64,000 bases of DNA. It comes from Halosimplex aquaticum (GTDB lineage: Archaea > Halobacteriota > Halobacteria > Halobacteriales > Haloarculaceae). Each line of letters starts with the position of its first letter. Position 1 is the first letter of the stretch. The translations under genes were made by a program, and so were the position numbers. Where the stretch lies: contig NZ_CP118158.1 of the NCBI RefSeq assembly GCF_028747785.1, forward strand, positions 434,001 to 498,000. The letters are read 5' to 3'. Shown in pieces: positions 8,189 through 17,232 of the stretch. A model generated the notes under the pieces. That model was not told the origin of the DNA. It did not search any database and worked only from the letters and a program-made list of their open reading frames with translations.

Positions 8189-11100
8189 ATGCACATCAAA
8201 GAGCTCGTCCTTGACAACTTCAAGAGTTTCGGCCGGAAGACTCGCATCCCCTTCTACGAAGATTTCACCACCGTCAGCGGCCCCAACGGCTCCGGTAAGT
8301 CCAACATAATCGACGCCGTCCTCTTCGCGCTCGGGCTGGCGCGGACCTCCGGCATCCGCGCCGAGAAGCTGACGGACCTCATCTACAATCCCGGCCACCA
8401 CGACGACGACGTCGAGACCGGCGAGGAGCGCGAGGCCAGCGTCGAGGTGATCCTCGACAACGCCGACGGCACGCTCTCCCGGTCGCAGGTCGTCACCGCC
8501 GCCGGCACCGAGAACGTCGGCGACGTCGACGAGATATCCATCAAACGGCGCGTCAAGGAGACCGACGACAACTACTACTCCTACTACTACATCAACGGCC
8601 GCTCGGTCAACCTCTCGGACATCCAGGATCTGCTCGCCCAGGCGGGCGTGACGCCCGAAGGCTACAACGTCGTCATGCAGGGCGACGTGACCGAGATCAT
8701 CAACATGACCGCCGGCGCTCGTCGGGAGATCATCGACGAGATCGCCGGCGTCGCCGAGTTCGACCAGAAGAAGGAGTCGGCCTTCGAGGAGCTCGACGTC
8801 GTCGAGGAGCGAATCGAGGAGGCCGAGCTCCGCATCGAGGAGAAGGAGACCCGCCTCGACCAGCTCTCCGACGAGCGGGAGACCGCCCTGGAGTACCAGG
8901 ATCTCCGCGACGAGAAACAGGAGTACGAGAGCTACCGCAAGGCCGCGGAACTCGAAGACAAGCGCAACGACCTCGAAGCCGTCACCGACGAGATCGACGA
9001 GCTGGAGGACGAACTCGAAGAACTCCAGGTCGAACTCGACGAACGGCAGGGCAAGGTCGTGCGCCTCGACGGCGAACTCGAGGAGCTGAACGCCGAGATC
9101 GAGCGCAAGGGCGAGGACGAGCAGCTCGCCATCAAGCGCGAGATGGAGGAAGTGAAAGGCGACATCTCCCGGCTGGAGGACAAGATCGAGTCCGCCGAGG
9201 AGACCATCGAGGACGCCGAGAACGAGCGCCGCCAGGCGTTCGTCGAGATCGACCGCAAGCAGGAGACCATCGACGACCTGGAGTCGGACATCCGCGAGGC
9301 GAAGGTGAGCAAATCCTCGCTGAAGGCCGACGTCCAGGAGAAGGAGAGCGAACTCGAAGAGGTCCAGGCGCGCATCGACGAGGTCGGCGAGGAGTTCGAG
9401 GAGGTCAAGGAGGAACTCGAGGAGAAGCGCGGCCGCCTCGAGGAACTCAAGTCCGAGAAGAACGACCTCCAGCGCGAGCAGGACCGCCTCCTCGACGAGG
9501 CCCGCCGGCGCTCGAACGAGCAGCGCGAGACCGAGGGCGAGATCGAGGAACTCGAAGAGCGCATCCCCGAGATCGAAGCGGAGATCGACGACCTGGAGGC
9601 CGAACTCGACAAGGCCCGGAAGAACCAGTCGACCATCTCCGAGGTCGTCTCGGACCTGAAGGACGAACGGCGGGAGCTACAGAGCGACCTCGACGACATC
9701 GAGGACGAGCTCACGGCGAAACAGCAGGAGTACGCCGAGCTCGAAGCGAAGGCCGGCCAGGACGGCGACTCCTCGTACGGCCGCGCGGTGACGACCATCC
9801 TGAACGCCGGCATCGACGGCGTCCACGGGACGGTCGGCCAGCTCGGCGGTGTCGACCCCGAGTACGCGGTGGCCTGTGAGACGGCGGCCGGAGGGCGACT
9901 GGCCCACGTCGTCGTCGACGACGACAGCATCGGCCAGCGCTGCATCGACTACCTGAAGTCGCGCGGCGCGGGGCGAGCGACGTTCCTGCCGATCACGCAG
10001 ATGCAGAACCGCTCGCTCCCCTCGCTGCCGAGCCACGACGGCGTCGTCGACTTCGCGGCGAACCTCGTCGACTACGACAGCCAGTACGCGGGTATCTTCT
10101 CGTACGTCCTCGGCGACACGCTCGTCGTCGACGACATGGACACCGCCCGCGAGTTCATGGGCGACTTCCGCATGGTCACGCTCGACGGCGACCTCGTCGA
10201 GAAGTCGGGCGCCATGACCGGCGGTTCCTCGAAGGGGACCCGCTACTCCTTCTCCGGCGGCGAGGGCCAGCTCGAACGCATCGCCGCGGCGATCAACGAC
10301 CTCGAAGACGAACGGCAGTCCGTCCGCGAGGACCTGCGCGACGTCGAGGACCGCCTCGACGACGCCCGCGACAAGGAATCGGACGCGGCCGAGCAGGTCC
10401 GCGACATCGAGACCGACATCGAGCGCCGCGAGAGCGAGCGCGAGGAGGTCGAGGCGAAGATCGAGGACCTCACCGAGCGGCTCGAGGAGATCGAGGCCGA
10501 GCGTGACGAGGTCTCCGAGGACATGGACGACATCGAGGCCGACATCGAGGCGAAGACGGCCGAGATCGACGAGCTGCAGGCCGAGATCGACGAGCTCGAA
10601 TCCGAGGTCGAGGACTCCGAACTCCCCGACCTCACGAGCCGTGCCGACGAGATCAACGCCGCCATCGACGACCTGGAAGACCAGATCGACGACCTGGACG
10701 GCGAGTTGAACGAGCTCGAACTGGAGAAGGAGTACGCCGAGGACGCCATCGACGACCTCCAGGAGAAGATCGAGAGCGCGCAGAACCGCAAGGCGAAACA
10801 CCAGGAGCGCATCGAGGGCTTCGAGGACGAGATCGCCGAGAAAGAGGAGGTCCTCGAAGAGAAAGAGGAGGCGGTGGCCGAACTGGAGGCCGAACTCACG
10901 GACCTCAAGGAAGAACGCGAGGAGCTCAAAGACGAGCTCAAGGAGGCCCGCGCCGAGCGCGACGAGATGAAAGACGAGGTCGGCGCGGTCGAGAGCGACC
11001 TCGACGAGTTGCGCGACGAGCGCGACCGGCTGGAGTGGGAGGTCGACGAACTCGAAGCCGCGGTCGGCGACTACGACCCCGAGGAGATCCCCGACCACGA

Positions 11101-11761
11101 CGAGGTCGAGTCGGAGATCCAGCGGCTCGAAGGCGAGATGGAGGCGCTGGAGCCGGTGAACATGCTCGCCATCGAGGAGTACGACCGCGTGCAGGACGAA
11201 CTCGACGACATCCAGAAGAAGAAGGCGACGCTCGTCGAGGAAGCGGAGGGCATCCGCGACCGGATCGACCGCTACGAGGAGAACAAGAAGGCGACGTTCA
11301 TGGAGTCCTACGACGCCATCGACGAGCAGTTCCAGGACATCTTCGAGCGCCTGTCGAACGGGACGGGCGAACTCCACCTCGAAGACGAGGAGGACCCCTT
11401 CGAGGGCGGCCTGACGATGAAGGCCCAGCCGGCCGACAAGCCAGTCCAGCGGCTCAACGCGATGTCCGGCGGCGAGAAGTCGCTGACGGCGCTGGCGTTC
11501 ATCTTCGCCATCCAGCGCCACAACCCCGCGCCGTTCTACGCGCTGGACGAGGTCGACGCCTTCCTCGACGCGAAGAACGCGGACCTCGTCGGCGAGATGG
11601 TCGACGAACTCGCGGGGAAGGCCCAGTTCGTCGTCGTCTCCCACCGCTCGGCCATGCTCGAACGCTCCGAGCGGGCCATCGGCGTGACGATGCAGGGCGA
11701 CAACGTCAGCGCGGTGACCGGCATCGACCTCAGTTCCGAGGGGGTGCCGGCTGATGACTGA
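8189..11761 (+). CDS. smc: Chromosome segregation ATPase SMC
   Basis: A 1190-residue SMC protein of full family length. The N-terminal ABC half-domain carries Walker A GPNGSGKSNIIDA near residue 32. A long coiled coil follows, then the hinge at ~residues 530-680 (with GTVGQLGGVDPEYAVACE and a Gly-rich GAGRATFLPI). A second coiled coil leads to the C-terminal half with signature LNAMSGGEKSLTALAF (~1088) and Walker B FYALDEVDAFLDAKN (~1114). The coil is extremely rich in Glu/Asp/Arg, which explains the long spurious open frame on the opposite strand. It organises and segregates the chromosome as a dimer with ScpA, whose start overlaps its end by 8 bp. Confidence 0.98.
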   Translation: MHIKELVLDNFKSFGRKTRIPFYEDFTTVSGPNGSGKSNIIDAVLFALGLARTSGIRAEKLTDLIYNPGHHDDDVETGEEREASVEVILDNADGTLSRSQVVTAAGTENVGDVDEISIKRRVKETDDNYYSYYYINGRSVNLSDIQDLLAQAGVTPEGYNVVMQGDVTEIINMTAGARREIIDEIAGVAEFDQKKESAFEELDVVEERIEEAELRIEEKETRLDQLSDERETALEYQDLRDEKQEYESYRKAAELEDKRNDLEAVTDEIDELEDELEELQVELDERQGKVVRLDGELEELNAEIERKGEDEQLAIKREMEEVKGDISRLEDKIESAEETIEDAENERRQAFVEIDRKQETIDDLESDIREAKVSKSSLKADVQEKESELEEVQARIDEVGEEFEEVKEELEEKRGRLEELKSEKNDLQREQDRLLDEARRRSNEQRETEGEIEELEERIPEIEAEIDDLEAELDKARKNQSTISEVVSDLKDERRELQSDLDDIEDELTAKQQEYAELEAKAGQDGDSSYGRAVTTILNAGIDGVHGTVGQLGGVDPEYAVACETAAGGRLAHVVVDDDSIGQRCIDYLKSRGAGRATFLPITQMQNRSLPSLPSHDGVVDFAANLVDYDSQYAGIFSYVLGDTLVVDDMDTAREFMGDFRMVTLDGDLVEKSGAMTGGSSKGTRYSFSGGEGQLERIAAAINDLEDERQSVREDLRDVEDRLDDARDKESDAAEQVRDIETDIERRESEREEVEAKIEDLTERLEEIEAERDEVSEDMDDIEADIEAKTAEIDELQAEIDELESEVEDSELPDLTSRADEINAAIDDLEDQIDDLDGELNELELEKEYAEDAIDDLQEKIESAQNRKAKHQERIEGFEDEIAEKEEVLEEKEEAVAELEAELTDLKEEREELKDELKEARAERDEMKDEVGAVESDLDELRDERDRLEWEVDELEAAVGDYDPEEIPDHDEVESEIQRLEGEMEALEPVNMLAIEEYDRVQDELDDIQKKKATLVEEAEGIRDRIDRYEENKKATFMESYDAIDEQFQDIFERLSNGTGELHLEDEEDPFEGGLTMKAQPADKPVQRLNAMSGGEKSLTALAFIFAIQRHNPAPFYALDEVDAFLDAKNADLVGEMVDELAGKAQFVVVSHRSAMLERSERAIGVTMQGDNVSAVTGIDLSSEGVPADD

Positions 11762-12785
11762 CGAAAATGGCGAGGAGGAGATCCCGCTCAACATCGCCGG
11801 TCACGAGGACCGCGACCCGCCGGGCGAGGACGCCGATGGGCTGTTCGGAGAAGACGACGCCGCGAGCGAGGCGTCAGCCGATGGCGACGAATCCGACGAC
11901 CTCGTTACCGGCGAACCGTCGGTCGACGGCCAGCCGGATCCGACGGTAGACGGGGACGCCGAAACCGCCTCCGGTGAGTCGGACGACGATGACGAAGCAG
12001 TCGAGCCGGTCGAAGTCCTCGTCAACCTCGCGGAGGACGGCGAGATCGACCCGTGGGACATCGACATCGTCGCGGTGACCGACAAGTTCCTCGACCGCCT
12101 CGACGAGGGCGACCTGCGCACCTCGGGGCGGGCCCTGTTCTACGCGAGCGTCCTGCTGCGGATGAAAAGCGACGCGATGCTCGACGACGGCGACGACGAG
12201 GAGGAAGCGGAACCGTGGGAGGAGCCCTGGGAGCAGGGCGGCGAGATGGCCGAGGACGGCTTCGAGGGCCCCGACCCCTTCGCCGCGCTGGAGTCGGAGA
12301 TGGACCGCCGGCTGGAGCGCCGGCGCGCCCGCGGGATGCCCCAGACGCTGGACGAACTCGTCCGCGACCTGCGGGACGCCGAGCGGGACAACTGGTGGAA
12401 GGAGTCACGCGAGTACGACACCAGCGATTCGCCGGCGGGGTTCCAGCGGGGCACCCAGGAACTGGACTACCGCACCGCCGACGACATGCGGATGGACGAT
12501 GAGCCCAGCGCCTCCGACGTGACCGGCACCGCCCACGAGGAGCACGTCGACGAGATCATCGACGACGTTCACGACGCGCTGCGCGAGCAGTACGACAAGG
12601 GCCGCGACGAGGTGCTCTACCGCGAGATCGCCGAGACCGGCGGTTCCCGCGTCCTCACCTTCCTCGGCCTGCTCTTTCTAGCCCACCGCGGCCACGTCCG
12701 CCTCAACCAGGACGACATGTTCGGCGACCTGTGGGTCCAGGATCCCAACGCCGCGACCGGGTCCGAAGAGGCCATCGCAGACTGA
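11754..12785 (+). CDS. scpA: Segregation and condensation protein A (kleisin)
   Basis: 343 residues, overlapping the 3' end of smc by 8 bp. Residues ~1-80 are a disordered acidic extension. The kleisin N-terminal domain follows with VEPVEVLVNLAEDGEIDPWDIDIVAVTDKFL, and a helical SGRALFYASVLLRMKSDAML motif binds the SMC neck. The C-terminal winged helix (HVDEIIDDVHDALREQYDKG ... VLTFLGLLFLAHRGHVRLNQ) binds the SMC head. It bridges the two SMC heads. No scpB is adjacent, as is usual in haloarchaea. Confidence 0.95.
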   Translation: MTDENGEEEIPLNIAGHEDRDPPGEDADGLFGEDDAASEASADGDESDDLVTGEPSVDGQPDPTVDGDAETASGESDDDDEAVEPVEVLVNLAEDGEIDPWDIDIVAVTDKFLDRLDEGDLRTSGRALFYASVLLRMKSDAMLDDGDDEEEAEPWEEPWEQGGEMAEDGFEGPDPFAALESEMDRRLERRRARGMPQTLDELVRDLRDAERDNWWKESREYDTSDSPAGFQRGTQELDYRTADDMRMDDEPSASDVTGTAHEEHVDEIIDDVHDALREQYDKGRDEVLYREIAETGGSRVLTFLGLLFLAHRGHVRLNQDDMFGDLWVQDPNAATGSEEAIAD

Positions 12786-13255
12786 CGTCGTCGGATCTCG
12801 ACCGCGAGACGCCGCTCTCGGCGGGCCGTTCTCGACGAAAAGACACGGACGCGGGAACCCGACGGTTCCTCCTGTCCATGTCAGAGGCACACCCTCGAAG
12901 TGCTCGGCCCGCGACCCGACGACCAGCACTCGACCACTCCGTGAGGCGAACGCGCCGGGCGCCACCACGAGCCGCGAGCGGCTCCACCCGGACGGTCGGT
13001 CGTTCGAGGGGCAGAGGCCCCGACGGGAGCTCCTCGCTCCGTGTCTGCCCGATATTCGGCCGTTCGCACTGGTTACGTTATCGTCCGGGAACTGGCCCAC
13101 GCAGCGGTAGAGGGGTAAATAACAATCTGTTTGGGCAAATATCACGGGCCGGTCGAGCGGAGATCGAGGTCGCCACGGGCTCACTCGGGCCAGTAGCTTT
13201 TTGAAAGCGAACGCACCATCCACGGGCACCGTTTCGCGCCAGCGGATGGGTTGCT
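12786..13255 (+). other. 470-bp intergenic region between scpA and the FilR1-like regulator
   Basis: No supported gene. Frames on both strands have unnatural composition. An AT-richer patch at ~13115-13152 (GTAAATAACAATCTGTTTGG) may be a regulatory site. A TATA-like CTTTTTGAAAG at 13197-13207 lies ~50 nt upstream of the regulator's ATG and is the likely promoter. I see no tRNA fold or strong hairpin. Confidence 0.5.
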
Positions 13256-14050
13256 ATGGACGACACGATATCAGACCTCGTCGATCTGTTGCGGCGCCGC
13301 TCAGAACTGCTCGCCTCGCTGCAGGAGCGGCCACGGGAGAAGCGGGACCTCGTCGCGGACCACGACCTCCCCCGGTCGACGCTCGACCGGGCGATCCGCG
13401 AACTGGAGGCGGCCGACCTGGTCGCGTACGCCGACGGCGCGTACGCCCTGACGGCCGTGGGGGAGTTCCTCGTCTCCGAGTTCGACGCCTTCGCCGACCG
13501 GGCGGAACGGGTCGTCGAACTGGAGCCGTTCTTCCGGTGGACGGCGCCCGCGGAGTTCGACCTCGACCCCCGGGCGCTCGCCGACGCCGAGATATGGACG
13601 CCCGAACCGGGCGACCCGTGGGCGATGGTCAACCGGCACGTCCGGGCGCTGGAGACCGCCGACCGCGTCCGGGGGGTCCTCCCGCTCGTCGGCCTGCACG
13701 CCGTCGAGACGGTCCACGAGCGCGTCACCGGGGACGGCGCCGACCACCGCTTCGTCGTCGACGCCGGCGCGGCGGCGACGCTCCGGACCGACGAGAACTA
13801 CCAGCCGCTGTTCCGCGATCTGCAGGACCGCCCGGAGCCGACGTTCGCGCGGTACGACGGCGATTCCGTCCCCTACTTCGTCGGCGTGTTCGACGACGAG
13901 TTCGTCCAGGTCGGCGTCGACGAGGACGGGGATCCCCGGGCGCTCCTGGAGTCCGACGACGAAGAAGTCCTGGACTGGGCGCGCGACCGTATCGAGTACT
14001 ATCGACGGCAGGCCGTCCCCATCCCCGAGAGCGGTGCGGCCGACGACTGA
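13256..14050 (+). CDS. wHTH transcriptional regulator with FilR1-type (DUF1724) domain
   Basis: 264 residues from ATG 13256. Residues ~1-75 form a winged helix (LLRRRSELLASL, recognition region LPRSTLDRAIRELEAADLVA, wing AYALTAVGEFLVS). Residues ~125-255 match the FilR1 middle domain first described in methanogen regulators: PLVGLHAVETVHERV, a variable core, then YFVGVFDDEFVQVGVDEDG. This domain probably binds a small effector. The gene stands alone with a large upstream region, so it may regulate itself or remote genes. The fold assignment is strong; the effector and targets are unknown. Confidence 0.87.
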   Translation: MDDTISDLVDLLRRRSELLASLQERPREKRDLVADHDLPRSTLDRAIRELEAADLVAYADGAYALTAVGEFLVSEFDAFADRAERVVELEPFFRWTAPAEFDLDPRALADAEIWTPEPGDPWAMVNRHVRALETADRVRGVLPLVGLHAVETVHERVTGDGADHRFVVDAGAAATLRTDENYQPLFRDLQDRPEPTFARYDGDSVPYFVGVFDDEFVQVGVDEDGDPRALLESDDEEVLDWARDRIEYYRRQAVPIPESGAADD

Positions 14051-14147
14051 TCGGTCGAGTCCCGGTTCGCAGTCGCCCGTTTCGTCGTCGCCGCTGAACC
14101 GCAGAGCGCGGCGAAACGCTTATCGCGGGCAGTGGTGTATGGTATCA

Positions 14148-14279
14148 ATGAACATGACGCCAGCCAAGATCCGCGAGCGCCTCCGGGAGCGCGACGGGGA
14201 GTTCGACGCGGAGACGTACTACGGGGCGCTCCAGTACGTCCACGACGACGGGCGCGCGCGGCGGCGACGGCGCCGCTGA
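14148..14279 (+). CDS. Possible 43-residue basic micro-protein
   Basis: The frame reads MNMTPAKIRERLRERDGEFD..., with a Tyr-rich middle and an Arg run at the end. A TATA-like CTTATCGC at 14119-14126 lies 28 nt before ATG 14148, giving the leaderless spacing seen elsewhere in this window. In-frame ATGs also occur at 14139 and 14154. It could be nucleic-acid binding, but I do not recognise it, and at this GC content such short frames also arise by chance. Confidence 0.4.
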   Translation: MNMTPAKIRERLRERDGEFDAETYYGALQYVHDDGRARRRRRR

Positions 14280-14625
14280 ACCCTGGCAGCAGAACCACTT
14301 TTCTCCGGCGGAGCGAGCGACGCGTCGCTTCGACGAATCCGACGCCGACGGAGGTGGAGTCACCGAACTCGACGGGGAACCGCAGCGGCGTGGCCGCCGA
14401 CGGGGTCGACCACTCGACGATGAACACACCCCGGCGGTGGGGTCGTCGGACCAGAGGCCGGTCGCGGCCACTGAACGCGCCGAGATTGGTTGCGAGTTGG
14501 TTGCCGTTACGGCGTCGCCCCCTGCGACACCGCGCGATTCCGGCGGGCGGGTAAGCGCCGTCTGCGCGAGCGCGGAGCGACGAAAGCAGCGTATAGTTAA
14601 CGTAACCCACGACTGACAGAAACGC
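14280..14625 (+). other. 346-bp intergenic region with the cetZ promoter
   Basis: No supported gene. The only clear signal is a TATA box, TATAGTTA at 14592-14599, ~30 nt upstream of the cetZ ATG. It abuts a small GTTAAC palindrome and the near-palindrome GTTAACGTAAC. The rest of the stretch shows no strong hairpin or coding bias on either strand. Confidence 0.55.
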
Positions 14626-15810
14626 ATGAATCTGGCCGTCATCGGATTCGGCAACGCGGGGGGGAAGGTCGTGGACAAACTGCTCGCCTTCGAGGAGGAC
14701 ACGGGGCGGTCGCTGTGGCGGTTCGCGCTCGCCGTCAACTCCGCGGAGATCGACCTCGCCAAGCTCGACCACGTGCCGCGGGACAACCGGATCCTCATCG
14801 GGCAGACCGACCAGCGCGTCAAGGGCCGCGGCGCCGGCGCCGACCCCGAGGTCGGCGCGGACATCGCCCGCCGGGACCACCAGGAGATCGAGCGCGCCAT
14901 GGACGGCGTCCCGATCCACGACATCGACGGGTTCCTCGTCGTCGCCGGCCTCGGCGGCGGCACCGGCAGCGGCGGCGCGCCTGTCATCGCCGAGACGCTC
15001 CACGACCGCTACGCCGAACCGGTCTACGGCCTCGGCATCCTCCCGAGCGCCGACGAGGGAGGCCGCGCCGCGTTCAACGCCGCCCGCTCGCTCACCTCCT
15101 TCACCGAGGCGACGGAGAACCTCATCTGCTTCGACAACGACACCTGGCGCCAGCACGGCGACTCCGTCGAGATGGGCTACGAGCGCACCAACGAGGAGAT
15201 CGCCCGCCGCGTCGTCACCCTGCTCGCCGCCGGCGAGCTCGACGGCTCGCAGATCTCCGAGGCCGCGATGGACTCCTCGGACGTCAAACGCACGCTCGCC
15301 ACCGGCGGCGTCAGCTCCATCGCCTTCGCCTCCTCCGAGGTCGAGTCGCGCACCCGCGAGCAGCGGGGCCTCATCAACCGCTTCACCAACGGCCACGAGG
15401 AGTCGGGTCCCGACGAGAACGACCTGACGATGAAGATCCACGGCCTCGTCCGCAAGGCCGTCACCTCGCGGCTGACCGTCCCCGCAGAGATCGACTCCGC
15501 CGAGCGCTCGCTGATCGTCGTCTCCGGCCCGCCCTCGGAGTTCTCCCAGAAGGGTCTGCGCCGCGCCCGCGAGTGGCTCGAACGCGAGACCGACAGCGTC
15601 GAAGTGCTGGCCGGCGACGACCCCCGCGAGGGCGCCGACAGGCTCTCGGTCGCCGTGCTCCTCTCGAACGTCACCCGCGTCGACCGCATCGACGCCCTGC
15701 AGGACCAGGCCGTCGACGCCAAGTCCAACATCCAGCAGCAGGCCGACACCCGCGAGGACGAGATCAACGACCTCATCACCGACGACGCCGGCGAACTCGA
15801 CCCGATCTGA
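14626..15810 (+). CDS. CetZ family tubulin-like GTPase
   Basis: 394 residues. The N-terminal MNLAVIGFGNAGGKVVDKLL, the tubulin/FtsZ signature GLGGGTGSGGAP (~residues 108-119), and the T-loop and synergy regions identify the tubulin superfamily. The lack of an FtsZ C-terminal tail and the halophile-type VNSAEIDLAKLDHV place it in CetZ rather than FtsZ. CetZ proteins form filaments at the membrane and control cell shape and motility in haloarchaea. A leaderless start is supported by the TATA box at 14592-14599. Which CetZ paralogue it is (CetZ1, CetZ2 or other) cannot be decided without a tree. It is monocistronic and is followed by a block of long inverted repeats. Confidence 0.93.
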   Translation: MNLAVIGFGNAGGKVVDKLLAFEEDTGRSLWRFALAVNSAEIDLAKLDHVPRDNRILIGQTDQRVKGRGAGADPEVGADIARRDHQEIERAMDGVPIHDIDGFLVVAGLGGGTGSGGAPVIAETLHDRYAEPVYGLGILPSADEGGRAAFNAARSLTSFTEATENLICFDNDTWRQHGDSVEMGYERTNEEIARRVVTLLAAGELDGSQISEAAMDSSDVKRTLATGGVSSIAFASSEVESRTREQRGLINRFTNGHEESGPDENDLTMKIHGLVRKAVTSRLTVPAEIDSAERSLIVVSGPPSEFSQKGLRRAREWLERETDSVEVLAGDDPREGADRLSVAVLLSNVTRVDRIDALQDQAVDAKSNIQQQADTREDEINDLITDDAGELDPI

Positions 15811-15906
15811 TCGGGAGTCGGTGGTGTCGTTATGCGAGGGCGGGCGAACAGCACGCTAGCGGATTCCGCGACCGTCGACCGCGGACGTGAACTTGCGACC
15901 GCGAAT

Positions 15907-16166
15907 AGCGTGAAAGCCCCTGCGCGCTCGTCCGGTTACTGACGACGCAAGCACCGCAGCGGAGCGAGGAGCGCAGCGAGTCAGTAACCGGACGAGCGCA
16001 CAGCCCCTTTCAGTCCCACCCGCACGGACTGATCAGCAGCCGATACGGGTGGGAATGAAAGGGGCCGGACGCTCCGGGAACCCGGGCGACGCAAGCACTG
16101 GAGCGAACGCAGTGAGCGAAGCGCGCAGCGAGCCCCGGGACCGGAGCGTCCGGCCCCTTTCACGCT
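15907..16166. repeat. Nested cluster of three long inverted repeats between cetZ and the PhzF-like gene
   Basis: Three consecutive stem-loops are visible. A: 15924-15942 with 15981-15999, 19 bp perfect, 38-nt loop. B: 16003-16022 with 16046-16065, 20 bp with one mismatch. C: 16056-16077 with 16141-16162, 22 bp perfect. An outer pair AGCGTGAAAG (15907-15916) and CTTTCACGCT (16157-16166) encloses all three, so B and C compete for the same TGAAAGGGGC. The loops of A and C share a related GACGCAAGCA...GCGCAGCGAG sequence. The block could be a terminator array, a cruciform or a mobile palindromic element. Confidence 0.85.
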
Positions 16167-16247
16167 GTCCGCGGTGCCAGCGGTAGTGCGGTCAGACCTG
16201 ACTCCACCGACACTCCCCCAGTCGAAGCCACCCGCTCCTAGCGGGCG

Positions 16248-16255
16248 ACTTATTG
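16248..16255 (+). promoter_or_regulatory. TATA box of the PhzF-like gene
   Basis: GCGACTTATTGTGAC holds ACTTATTG at 16248-16255, about 27 nt before ATG 16279. This supports the chosen start and a leaderless transcript. Confidence 0.5.
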
Positions 16256-16278
16256 TGACGGTGGGCAACGAAGTTGGT

Positions 16279-17196
16279 ATGACCGAATCACGTCGCGTCC
16301 AGATCGTCGACGCGTTCACGGACGAGCCGATGGCCGGCAACCCCGCCGGCGTCGTGCCGGAGGCCGCCGACCTCGCCGAGGACCAGTTGGGGGCCATCGC
16401 CTCGGAACTCGGCGCGAGCGAGACGGCGTTCGTCCTGTCCGGCGACGAGGCCGACCGTCGACTGCGCTACTTCACGCCCGAGCGCGAGGTCGACCTCTGC
16501 GGGCACGCCACGGTCGCGGCGTTCGCCTCGCTGTACGACCGGGCGGTCGTCGAGAGCGGCGATTACACCGTGGAGACGAACGTCGGCACCCTCGACGTGG
16601 CGATCGAACCCGACGGCACGGTCTGGCTCACCCAGTCGCCGCCGGAGGTCCGCGAGGTCGACGTGTCGCTGGAGGAGGCGGCCGACGCGCTCGGCCTCGA
16701 CGTGGCGGCGCTGTCGGAGGTCGGCGAGGACCTCCCCATCGCGAGGGCGTCGACCGGGCTGCCGTTCCTCGTCGTCCCCGTGGGCTACTTCGAACAGCTC
16801 TCGGCCGTCGACCCCGACCTGGCGGCCATCGAGGAGCTCTGCGAGGCGACCGACACCGAGGGGCTCTACGCGTTCACGTTCGACACCCTTGAGGGCGAGG
16901 CGACGCTCCACGGACGGGCGTTCGTCCCGCTGGCGGGCATCGACGAAGACCCCGTGACCGGGACCGCCAGCGGCGCGGTGGGGTCGTACCTGCGCTACCA
17001 GGGCGCGCTCGACGAGGCGGACCCGCTGGTGTTCGAGCAGGGCCACTTCCTCGACCGACCGGGCCGCGTGCTGGTCGACACCCGCGAGGGCGAGGAGGGC
17101 GAGACCGCACCGCGCGTCGGCGGCCGCGCCGTGACGACGCTGGACGGCGACCTCACGGTCCCAGAGAGCGACGAGGACGACATCATCGAAGCCTGA
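16279..17196 (+). CDS. PhzF family isomerase/epimerase
   Basis: 305 residues from ATG 16279. Upstream in-frame starts were rejected because they run into the inverted-repeat block and precede the TATA box. PhzF-fold marks are VQIVDAFTDEPMAGNPAGVV at the N-terminus, the catalytic Glu in ASELGASETAFVL, the DLCGHATVAAF motif in strand 1 of the repeat, and the second-domain EDPVTGTASGAVGSYL. The protein has two pseudo-symmetric diaminopimelate-epimerase-like halves. Real PhzF isomerises a phenazine precursor, but no phenazine genes are present, so this is probably a general isomerase of unknown substrate. It is convergent with the PAP2 gene. Confidence 0.9.
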   Translation: MTESRRVQIVDAFTDEPMAGNPAGVVPEAADLAEDQLGAIASELGASETAFVLSGDEADRRLRYFTPEREVDLCGHATVAAFASLYDRAVVESGDYTVETNVGTLDVAIEPDGTVWLTQSPPEVREVDVSLEEAADALGLDVAALSEVGEDLPIARASTGLPFLVVPVGYFEQLSAVDPDLAAIEELCEATDTEGLYAFTFDTLEGEATLHGRAFVPLAGIDEDPVTGTASGAVGSYLRYQGALDEADPLVFEQGHFLDRPGRVLVDTREGEEGETAPRVGGRAVTTLDGDLTVPESDEDDIIEA

Positions 17197-17232
17197 CGGG
17201 CCGGTCCGTTCTCCTCGACTGCACGGCCGAAC

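Noticed and set aside
9677-11794. A 705-codon minus-strand frame
   Set aside because: It is the mirror of the Glu/Asp-rich SMC coiled coil and has no family features.
12678-13229. A 183-codon minus-strand frame after scpA
   Set aside because: It begins opposite the end of scpA's coding sequence and has Arg/Gly/Pro-rich shadow composition.
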